The notes under the pieces: generated by a model
What the model saw: only the letters and a program-made list of their open reading frames with translations
Database searches by the model: none
Told to the model about the DNA's origin: nothing
Part shown: positions 14,882 through 19,922 of the stretch, piece after piece
How positions within the stretch are numbered: the first letter of the stretch is position 1
Layout: each line of letters opens with the position of its first letter
From: CACPJA01 sp964629335
GTDB lineage: Bacteria; Pseudomonadota; Gammaproteobacteria; Steroidobacterales; UBA11654
Assembly (NCBI GenBank): GCA_964629335.1
Contig: CAZVRH010000022.1
Coordinates: 1-19,922 of the forward strand
Length of the DNA stretch: 19,922 nt
Direction: 5' to 3'
Made by a program: the position numbers and the translations under genes

Positions 14882-16456
14882 TTAGTATTCATCAAACCCC
14901 AGACTACCTGGGTTAATAAGGTTTTTAGGATCAAGTTCTTGTTTTAATACGTTCAGAAATTTTCTTGTGGTGCCGGCTCTTGTGTTCATAAAAGGATAGT
15001 CCTTGCCAATTTGAAAGTGAATAGCCCCGTTTGCGACAGACATCTGTTCAATACGATCTTTAATCTCATACACTAATTCTAAGCCCAATGGGTTAGATTC
15101 ATAAACAGGAATCTTATCCAAGTCCAGCGGGTAGACTGTTTTATGATAGATGGATTGTTGATCCTTCCATAAGAAAGTTGGCTCGTATAAAAAGGCATTA
15201 CTCTCAATGAAAGAGAACATTCTGTTCATGGCAATGCCATGATCATCCATTTTTGTTTTATATTCTTGCATTAAGGATTCAAAATCTTGGTTGTGCTTTA
15301 GCACCCGTGAAAACGGGAGAACGCTGTGCGTGGGCTTCCATCGCTCACCGTTAGGACCAAGAATCGGAGTCAGCTCCATAAACGGACTTGCATGAAGAAA
15401 CAGAGGGATTGAGTTGGCAACTTCCTTGCCGTAATTTTGAGCAATGGATCTAGCTTCAGCCAACTTGATCTTAGCTTCCTTATTGTTAATACCTTCTGTA
15501 GTAAAATGGCCAGAGAAGGCTGCTTTTTTTAAAAAACCGCGTCCAGCAACTCCCATCTTCATCAATTGGAATAGGCCGTCTAGAGGGTTTTTAGAAGAAA
15601 GATAGACAGATTTTGCTGCCGCCAATGAGCTTGTGTTTTCCATCTCCATAATCGCTGTTTTCTGTTTTCTAGGATCCAGTCCATGATTATCAGAAACCAC
15701 TCCCAGTTTTGCGATGTCTCGCATTGCCAGAAATAGATGCTCAAAATCTGGGAAACCAAACGAACAAGCCGCAAAACCTTGTGGGTATTTCATGAGTTTT
15801 AGAGAGATTCTAGTTTTGATGCCTAACGAGCCTGAATCCCCTAGAAATAAACCACCGATATCGGGACCGTAATATCTGAAGAATCTTGATGTTTGCGGAT
15901 CCTTACCCTGCGAGCCTGTTTCAATGACATCTCCATTACCAATCACCACTTGTAGACTGGCCAATGAATCAGCTGAAACTGCATTGTTTGTACCGTGAGA
16001 TAAGGCATGAAAGGACATGGACCCTCCTACGGTGGCCACTCTCCCTGAAAATGGACCCCAGAAAGGAGTTCTCAGACCTATAGGTTTCAGAGTTTGATAC
16101 AGTTCTTCCCAGGTAACCCCGGGCTCAACGGTGACAAACATATCCTCTTCATTCACTTCAATATTTTTAAGCTTTATGCTGTCAATAATTACACTATTAT
16201 CTTTTGCCGGCAGGTAACCGCCTGTGTAGGATGCACCGCCACCTCTCATGACTATGGGAACCTCGCTTTCCAGACAGGTTTTAGAGACTTGAATTAATTC
16301 ATCGGCATTGTTTGGCCTGATAACTGCAACCGCTCTTTTTTTTGCTGTCTCAAAAACATCGGTCGAATAGAACTCAAGGGACTCTGGGTCCTGAAGAACA
16401 TTATCCTTACCCACAAGATCGATAATCTTTTTTAAGCAATTGTCTAGGTTTTGCAT
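14882..16456 (-). CDS. FAD-linked oxidase (GlcD / VAO-type flavoprotein)
   Basis: The product has 524 residues. The N-terminal FAD-binding type-4 (PCMH/VAO) domain contains the pyrophosphate loop R-G-G-G-A-S-Y-T-G-G at 71-80, V-T-V-E-P-G-V-T-W near 108-116, and the A-T-V-G-G-S-M-S-F-H segment at 141-150. G-D-S-G-S-L-G-I-K follows near 207-214. The C-terminal half is the cap/substrate domain, ending with N-P-G-S-L-G-F, a typical terminus of glycolate/D-lactate dehydrogenase-like enzymes. It probably oxidises a hydroxy acid, alcohol or amine and passes electrons to a quinone or oxygen. No His-FAD linkage is assigned. It leads the operon with the dihydropyrimidinase-like hydrolase and has a good promoter. 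The divergent hydrolase next door may be functionally linked. The exact substrate is unknown. Confidence 0.88.
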   Translation of the reverse strand: MQNLDNCLKKIIDLVGKDNVLQDPESLEFYSTDVFETAKKRAVAVIRPNNADELIQVSKTCLESEVPIVMRGGGASYTGGYLPAKDNSVIIDSIKLKNIEVNEEDMFVTVEPGVTWEELYQTLKPIGLRTPFWGPFSGRVATVGGSMSFHALSHGTNNAVSADSLASLQVVIGNGDVIETGSQGKDPQTSRFFRYYGPDIGGLFLGDSGSLGIKTRISLKLMKYPQGFAACSFGFPDFEHLFLAMRDIAKLGVVSDNHGLDPRKQKTAIMEMENTSSLAAAKSVYLSSKNPLDGLFQLMKMGVAGRGFLKKAAFSGHFTTEGINNKEAKIKLAEARSIAQNYGKEVANSIPLFLHASPFMELTPILGPNGERWKPTHSVLPFSRVLKHNQDFESLMQEYKTKMDDHGIAMNRMFSFIESNAFLYEPTFLWKDQQSIYHKTVYPLDLDKIPVYESNPLGLELVYEIKDRIEQMSVANGAIHFQIGKDYPFMNTRAGTTRKFLNVLKQELDPKNLINPGSLGFDEY

Positions 16457-16488
16457 TGTTTAGGCAGTTTGTAGTAATAAGAAGAATG

Positions 16489-16518
16489 ATTATATCCTTT
16501 GAACATAGCCCGTGTTAA
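16489..16518 (-). promoter_or_regulatory. Sigma70 promoter for FAD oxidase / hydrolase operon
   Basis: Reading leftward, TTAACA (16518-16513, five of six -35 bases) is separated by 18 bases from a perfect TATAAT (16494-16489). Transcription would start near 16482, giving a leader of about 26 bases before ATG 16456. On the other strand TTGAAC (16499-16504) and TATTTA (16521-16526), 16 bases apart, could drive the divergent hydrolase. The two promoters would then overlap and compete. Confidence 0.6.
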
Positions 16519-16540
16519 ATTATTTAAAAATAATTTTAAG

Positions 16541-17338
16541 ATGCAGCATCCGGTCAGAAAATCATACATAGACAGCCGTTTTGGGCAGTTGCATTTTCAA
16601 GTTTTTGGACGCGGTAAACCCCTGATACTGTGCCACCAATCACCGAGTTCTTTGGAAATGTTTAACTCTGCATACTCAATTTTGGCGGCTCTGGGTATAC
16701 AATGTATTGGCATTGACACTCCTGGGTACGGACAATCAGATGGCCCACAACAGCAACCCACTATTTTAGATTACGCAGAATGCGTTATGGATGTCATCGA
16801 ATTTCTCAATCTAAAAAATGTCTCGTTACTGGGGCATCATACGGGAGCCTGCATTGTAGCAGAACTCGCTGTCAGTCGTTCCGATCTCGTTGATAAAATT
16901 ATTCTTAATGGACCTCCACTGTTATCTGTTGAGGAAAGAAGAGAGATGATCGAAATGATTCAAAAAGCCCCTCCCATAATTCCAAAAAAAGACGGGAGCC
17001 ATTTATTGGATTTATGGAAAAAACGTACACGTTTTACACCCGGCTGGACCGACTTAGATGCAATGCAGCGAGGTGTTGTACAAATGCTTCGTGCGGGACC
17101 TAATGATATTTTTGGGTTTCGAGCAGCTTTTGAGCAAGACTTGGAAGACGTTATTAAGAAGATTACAAAACCCACTATGATCTTAACTAACACGGGAGAC
17201 GATATTTGCTTTGCAGCCCATAGAACTAGGGAGTTGCGACCAGATTTTGAATTTTTTGAATTGCAAAATGGCACGCATGACATTGTCGATGAGCAGCCTA
17301 ATGAGTGGTCACATGCGGTCTTTAATTTCATAAAATAA
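16541..17338 (+). CDS. Alpha/beta-hydrolase-fold protein with His at the nucleophile position
   Basis: The product has 265 residues with an alpha/beta-hydrolase-1 layout: L-I-L-C-H-Q-S-P-S-S near 28-37 (oxyanion region), G-I-D-T-P-G-Y-G-Q-S near 57-66, then the nucleophile elbow, then an acid in N-T-G-D-D near 220 and a C-terminal G-T-H-D-I His. The elbow reads G-H-H-T-G at 98-102, so the usual Ser, Cys or Asp nucleophile is His100. Other known proteins carry G-H-H-T-G-A (from memory), so this is probably a real subfamily and not a sequencing error. Its chemistry may be lyase, isomerase or cofactor-free, and not ester hydrolysis. I chose ATG 16541; the frame is open to a TTG at 16499, which falls in promoter-like sequence. 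It is divergent from the FAD oxidase operon with 84 bases between the starts. Confidence 0.82.
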   Translation: MQHPVRKSYIDSRFGQLHFQVFGRGKPLILCHQSPSSLEMFNSAYSILAALGIQCIGIDTPGYGQSDGPQQQPTILDYAECVMDVIEFLNLKNVSLLGHHTGACIVAELAVSRSDLVDKIILNGPPLLSVEERREMIEMIQKAPPIIPKKDGSHLLDLWKKRTRFTPGWTDLDAMQRGVVQMLRAGPNDIFGFRAAFEQDLEDVIKKITKPTMILTNTGDDICFAAHRTRELRPDFEFFELQNGTHDIVDEQPNEWSHAVFNFIK

Positions 17339-17357
17339 AAAAAAGATTAGAAATTTA

Positions 17358-17387
17358 TTCAGAACCGTTTACCATGCATGCTTTAAT
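17358..17387 (+). promoter_or_regulatory. Possible promoter of the RRM protein gene
   Basis: TTCAGA (17358-17363, four of six -35 bases) and TTTAAT (17382-17387, five of six -10 bases) are 18 bases apart. The start of transcription would be near 17394, just before the GGGAG ribosome site, leaving a very short leader. Chance matches are common in such AT-rich sequence. Confidence 0.3.
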
Positions 17388-17406
17388 CCTATTTGGGAGT
17401 TCTATT

Positions 17407-17661
17407 TTGAATATTTACGTTGGTAATATAGCTTGGTCGATGACTGAAGATGATTTAGAGGCTTTGTTTGCAGAACACGGCACTGTTACTTCAGCTAACA
17501 TCATTACTGATAAATACTCTGGTAGATCTAGAGGATTTGGTTTTGTAGAGATGGAAGATGATGCGGCTGCCGAAGCTGCCATTGAAGCACTCAATGAAAC
17601 TGAACAATCTGGAAGAGCTATTAGAGTGAATCAAGCTAAGCCGAGAGAAGACAGGAACTAG
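17407..17661 (+). CDS. Small RRM-domain RNA-binding protein
   Basis: The protein is 84 residues made almost wholly of one RNA recognition motif. RNP-2 is I-Y-V-G-N-I at 3-8 and RNP-1 is R-G-F-G-F-V-E-M at 42-49, with the aromatic RNA-stacking residues in place, followed by a basic tail (A-K-P-R-E-D-R). Related single-RRM proteins in cyanobacteria and proteobacteria bind U-rich RNA, and many respond to cold. I place the start at TTG 17407: it has GGGAG at 17395-17399 with 7 bases spacing, and gives the typical M-N-I-Y-V-G-N beginning. The ATG at 17374 would add 11 hydrophobic residues not seen in the family and has no ribosome site. A small hairpin follows the gene. The cellular RNA targets are unknown. 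Confidence 0.93.
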   Translation: MNIYVGNIAWSMTEDDLEALFAEHGTVTSANIITDKYSGRSRGFGFVEMEDDAAAEAAIEALNETEQSGRAIRVNQAKPREDRN

Positions 17662-17688
17662 TTCCCATTCCGATAACTGATTGTTAAT

Positions 17689-17710
17689 TGCATCTAAGGA
17701 TGCAGTTTTC
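17689..17710 (+). terminator. Candidate intrinsic terminator after RRM gene
   Basis: TGCATC (17689-17694) and GATGCA (17699-17704) form a six-base stem with loop TAAG, followed by GTTTTC. The stem is short and the T-run has only four bases, so termination would be partial. It lies 28 bases past the RRM stop and before the small lipoprotein gene. Confidence 0.4.
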
Positions 17711-17758
17711 ATCTTGCCTATTCTGGAATACAATGCAGAAAACCAATTTGGTGATGCT

Positions 17759-17992
17759 ATGAGATTGTACGCTTATTTTCTTCAAACATTGTTAATCACA
17801 CTTCTCTTGCTAAGTTGTGAGGGAAAGAGCCCTGAAGATTTCGATCGTGAATTTAATGAAAAATATAATGCCTGTGTGGATCGCGCAAGACTAAGATGCG
17901 ATTCTAATATGGATACTGAAGCTTGTGAAGTGATGGCCAACGATAGATGCCAGAGTTTCCTTGGCACACCCGAGAATCCAATCGTTAAATAA
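17759..17992 (+). CDS. Small lipoprotein with twin CX7C pattern, function unknown
   Basis: The protein is 77 residues. A lipoprotein signal (residues 1-19, with a long Leu-rich core) ends in the lipobox L-L-S-C, so Cys20 would be the lipidated residue. The mature part is about 57 residues, charged and predicted helical. It has four Cys at 39, 47, 56 and 64, i.e. CX7C, eight residues, CX7C. Such spacing suits a helical hairpin pinned by two disulfides in the periplasm. Residue 21 is Glu and not Asp, so by the E. coli rule it would go to the outer membrane. I chose ATG 17759; the frame is open to ATG 17681, but that would bury the signal peptide and include the hairpin. I do not recognise a family. 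It converges on the PepSY gene with 2 bases between the stops. Confidence 0.7.
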   Translation: MRLYAYFLQTLLITLLLLSCEGKSPEDFDREFNEKYNACVDRARLRCDSNMDTEACEVMANDRCQSFLGTPENPIVK

Positions 17993-17994
17993 TC

Positions 17995-18708
17995 TCAATG
18001 CCTGTCGAGATTGAATCTACTGGTGTAATACCAGAGCAGCATCCCTGAAGCTATAGTCATTAACCCTAAAAATGCAAATATTCTTATGAGCCAATGGGAG
18101 AAATCATCACGTTCTCTGTAATCCATAATATGCAAGGACCAGAGAAAGTCCCAAGCTCGCCATAACCGAGTTCTAATTGCTGCTACCTCGCCTGTATTTG
18201 GATCAACGTAAACGACTCCTTTCTGAGGTTTTTCAACAACAACTCTGTAGAGGGGTAAATTTCTGCCTCTATATTCTGAGCCAATGATTTGGTTGTTGAT
18301 GAGCTCCACTTTCATGGGTTCAAGGCTGGTGTCTCTCCTCACAATCAGTGACGCTTCTTGAGGGGTAATGAAAGATAGCGCATCACCTGTGAGAGCGTCA
18401 TAATTTGTTATTTGACCCGATCTTTCAATCTGATAAACCCATTGATTGGCTCTTCTCTTAAGAAGCACTGTGTATTCCTGACCATTATTTATATCCAGGT
18501 TGTCTAAAAGCGTTGAAATGGCAAATAGATTTGAAGAATCCAGAGTTTGATTATCATCCAAAGAGTCCCAAGCTCGGTATTGCTCCCCTCTAACATCGGT
18601 GATGTCAGGTATCGTAAAGAACAGCCCAGACACTGTCCATAAGAGGAGCTGGATAGAGGCAAATAAACCCAACCACCTATGCAAGAATTTTATATATTTA
18701 ATTTTCAC
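17995..18708 (-). CDS. PepSY-domain membrane protein
   Basis: The product has about 237 residues. The N-terminal H-R-W-L-G-L at about 10-15 leads into a transmembrane helix (to about 33), then a periplasmic region of about 150 residues with a PepSY-like segment (V-Y-V-D-P-N-T-G-E-V-A near 170-180). A C-terminal W-D-F-L-W-S-L-H-I-M-D-Y stretch and a second helix (W-L-I-R-I-F to L-L-W-Y-Y) follow. This is the arrangement of PepSY-associated membrane proteins, often linked to iron or flavin electron transfer or to periplasmic protease control. I placed the start at GTG 18708, giving the common M-K-I-K-Y-I-K-F-L-H-R-W beginning. A perfect TATAAT lies 7 bases upstream, so the mRNA may be leaderless. 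The longer start at 18768 would run through the divergent gene's start. Confidence 0.8.
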   Translation of the reverse strand: MKIKYIKFLHRWLGLFASIQLLLWTVSGLFFTIPDITDVRGEQYRAWDSLDDNQTLDSSNLFAISTLLDNLDINNGQEYTVLLKRRANQWVYQIERSGQITNYDALTGDALSFITPQEASLIVRRDTSLEPMKVELINNQIIGSEYRGRNLPLYRVVVEKPQKGVVYVDPNTGEVAAIRTRLWRAWDFLWSLHIMDYRERDDFSHWLIRIFAFLGLMTIASGMLLWYYTSRFNLDRH

Positions 18709-18731
18709 AATTGATATTATATGCTGTGAAA
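18703..18731. promoter_or_regulatory. Divergent control region with inverted repeat and -10 box
   Basis: TTTCACA (18703-18709) and TGTGAAA (18725-18731) are perfect inverted arms, 15 bases apart. They enclose a perfect leftward TATAAT (18721-18716) and an overlapping rightward TATTAT (18715-18720). The whole element fills most of the 44 bases between the GTG start of the PepSY gene and the ATG of the DUF4396 gene. A regulator bound here would block both directions. No clear -35 boxes are visible. Confidence 0.45.
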
Positions 18732-18752
18732 TTAAACCAAGTCTCGAAAACA

Positions 18753-19208
18753 ATGACAACAGAAGCAATAAAAAAAGAATCTATTTCATGGAAGTGTAAG
18801 CACACATGGAAGAGAGCTTCGATAAATACACTCTGGTGTCTTTTAGGTTGCTCAATCGGTGACTTCGGGACAATCTACTTCTTCCAATTCACTCAGAATC
18901 CCTGGGAATGGTCAGTCATGAGTATTATGATCCTGGCTATTATCAACGGTTTGATTACTTCTATTATGCTGGAAACCTTCATTCTATCGAGACAAATGAA
19001 TTTAAAGGAAGCCTTCCAAACAGCGATTGGCATGTCGCTGGTGTCCATGATTTCAATGGAGGCGGCAATGAATATTGTTGATGTGCTATTGACCGGCGGT
19101 GCGATGTTAACTTGGTGGGTCATTCCTATTATGTTACTGGCTGGGTTTATTACCCCGTTGCCTTATAACTATTTTCGTCTTAAGAAATACGGCAAAGCCT
19201 GCCACTAA
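18753..19208 (+). CDS. DUF4396 family membrane protein
   Basis: The product has 151 residues and strongly resembles the DUF4396 family. Family marks are L-G-C-S-I-G-D-F-G at 31-39, the Met-rich segment M-S-L-V-S-M-I-S-M-E-A-A-M-N at 94-107, and the terminal P-L-P-Y-N-Y-F-R-L-K-K-Y-G-K-A-C-H. About four transmembrane helices are visible. The conserved Cys, Met and His residues (Cys15, Cys33, the Met cluster, the C-terminal C-H) suggest metal handling, perhaps copper; this is an inference, as the family has no set function. I chose ATG 18753; the longer TTG start at 18711 lies inside the inverted repeat. It is divergent from the PepSY gene and ends 1 base from the convergent transporter gene. 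Confidence 0.85.
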   Translation: MTTEAIKKESISWKCKHTWKRASINTLWCLLGCSIGDFGTIYFFQFTQNPWEWSVMSIMILAIINGLITSIMLETFILSRQMNLKEAFQTAIGMSLVSMISMEAAMNIVDVLLTGGAMLTWWVIPIMLLAGFITPLPYNYFRLKKYGKACH

Positions 19209-19209
19209 T

Positions 19210-19922
19210 CTATTTTACCGAGTCGCCGTTAGACCAGCTGCGAGCCCAATAGATAAACGGGGTATCAAATGCAGCTATACCAATTTTGAAAACCATTTTT
19301 GCGAGACCTAAATTAATAGCTTGCTCAAGATCAACCACTCCCCACCAGACCACTAAAGCATAGAGTGTTGTGTCTACAGTTTGTGAAGCCATGGTGGATA
19401 AATTATTTCTCAGCCATAAATGCTTACCGTTGGTCCAGGTTTTAATTTTATGAAAACACCACACATCAAATCGCTGGCTAATTAAATAAGCAAAAAGAGA
19501 ACCGAAAATAAAACGAGGAGTGAAATCCAAAATTCTTACAAAAGACTCATGAACTTCAGTAGAAAAGGTTTGTTGGTTTTGCGTCGAGGGGTGAAAAAGA
19601 AGAGAGATGCTTAGCATAATCAAAATGATTGCACTGACACTAAATCCCATCATCACGGCATTATCTGCAGCTTTTTTTCCGAATTTTTCACTCATCAGGT
19701 CCGTTGCGAAGAAAATACTTGAATAAAAAATGACACCTAAGCTGGTTTCCATTCCAAAGATGACAGTCAATTTGGGGCCTTGGAGATTGGCGAGCAGAAT
19801 CGACAACACAATACAAGCCAATAATCCATATCTTCCAAAGAATCGATACATCAACACGGTAAAGCCAAGATCTAAGACCAGAGTAATAAAATACAACAGG
19901 TCTTGATTTGCAGAAAAATACA
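19210..19922 (-). CDS. Queuosine precursor transporter (YhhQ/VUT family), start at window edge
   Basis: The product is an integral membrane protein of the YhhQ/VUT (formerly DUF165) family, with six or so hydrophobic segments. Family signatures are S-I-L-L-A-N-L-Q-G-P-K near the second helix, F-F-A-T-D-L-M-S-E-K-F-G-K-K-A-A, and R-F-I-F-G-S-L-F-A-Y-L-I-S-Q-R-F-D. YhhQ imports 7-cyano-7-deazaguanine (preQ0) or a related base for queuosine modification of tRNA, at the inner membrane. The TTG at 19896 is not the likely start: the frame stays open to the edge with S-A-N-Q-D-L-L before Y-F-I-T. The codon straddling base 19922 must read N-T-G, so the true start may be exactly there. The gene would then lack only one base. 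It converges on the DUF4396 gene. Confidence 0.88.
   Translation of the reverse strand, partial: YFSANQDLLYFITLVLDLGFTVLMYRFFGRYGLLACIVLSILLANLQGPKLTVIFGMETSLGVIFYSSIFFATDLMSEKFGKKAADNAVMMGFSVSAIILIMLSISLLFHPSTQNQQTFSTEVHESFVRILDFTPRFIFGSLFAYLISQRFDVWCFHKIKTWTNGKHLWLRNNLSTMASQTVDTTLYALVVWWGVVDLEQAINLGLAKMVFKIGIAAFDTPFIYWARSWSNGDSVK

Noticed and set aside
16960..17331. 123-residue leftward open frame inside the G-H-H-T-G hydrolase gene
   Set aside because: It is the complement of conserved hydrolase motifs, and its own translation is a Ser/Lys-rich sequence with no recognisable domain.
17654..17665. Perfect 12-base palindrome GGAACTAGTTCC at the RRM stop codon
   Set aside because: No loop is possible without losing central pairs, it has no T-run, and it overlaps coding sequence; a chance palindrome is likely.
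17992..18014. AATCTC / GAGATT inverted repeat at the lipoprotein-PepSY junction as a terminator
   Set aside because: The loop is 10 bases, the stem is AT-rich and no T-run follows on either strand.
1..19922. Mobile element, prophage, defence island or CRISPR
   Set aside because: No transposase, integrase, long direct or terminal repeat, spacer array or tRNA-end attachment site is visible; gene content is metabolic throughout.

Overview
The window looks like chromosomal DNA of a free-living Gram-negative bacterium, most likely a gammaproteobacterium. A full-length glutaminyl-tRNA synthetase, a MetA-type homoserine acyltransferase, a TonB-dependent receptor, a lipoprotein with a lipobox and a TPP riboswitch ahead of pnuT all fit that. 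Genes are tightly packed, several overlap, and no gap exceeds about 250 bases. I see no tRNA, rRNA, insertion sequence, integrase or CRISPR array. The species cannot be told from the sequence alone.

Region 1 (1-2269). The tail of a dienelactone-hydrolase-family gene runs into a leftward pair: an amidohydrolase with a degenerate metal site and a DUF2855 (dehydrogenase-like) protein whose reading frames overlap. This looks catabolic, but the substrate is unknown.

Region 2 (2288-6944). A TPP riboswitch heads a close-packed rightward set: a PnuT-type thiamine transporter, a ThiK-like thiamine kinase, MetY (homocysteine synthase), an alpha/beta hydrolase and a MetA-family homoserine acyltransferase. 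Thiamine salvage and homocysteine synthesis therefore appear to share one transcript. A short in-frame upstream ORF sits directly behind the aptamer.

Region 3 (6948-10630, leftward). An MFS exporter-like gene, a short-chain dehydrogenase and glnS form a tight series. A 252-base divergent region holding an inverted repeat separates them from a large TonB-dependent receptor (10883-13345).

Region 4 (13392-17338). A bidirectional hairpin terminator lies between the receptor gene and a leftward pair, a GlcD/VAO-like FAD oxidase followed by a dihydropyrimidinase-family hydrolase. This pair has a good sigma70 promoter. Divergent from it is an alpha/beta hydrolase with His, not Ser, at the nucleophile position.

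Region 5 (17339-19922). Here are a small RRM RNA-binding protein that probably starts at TTG, a tiny lipoprotein with a twin CX7C pattern, a PepSY membrane protein divergent from a DUF4396 membrane protein, and a YhhQ-type queuosine-precursor transporter cut off just at the right edge.

The window contains no obvious defence or mobile system. The best leads are the thiamine-methionine operon with its leader ORF, the non-canonical hydrolases and the small CX7C lipoprotein.
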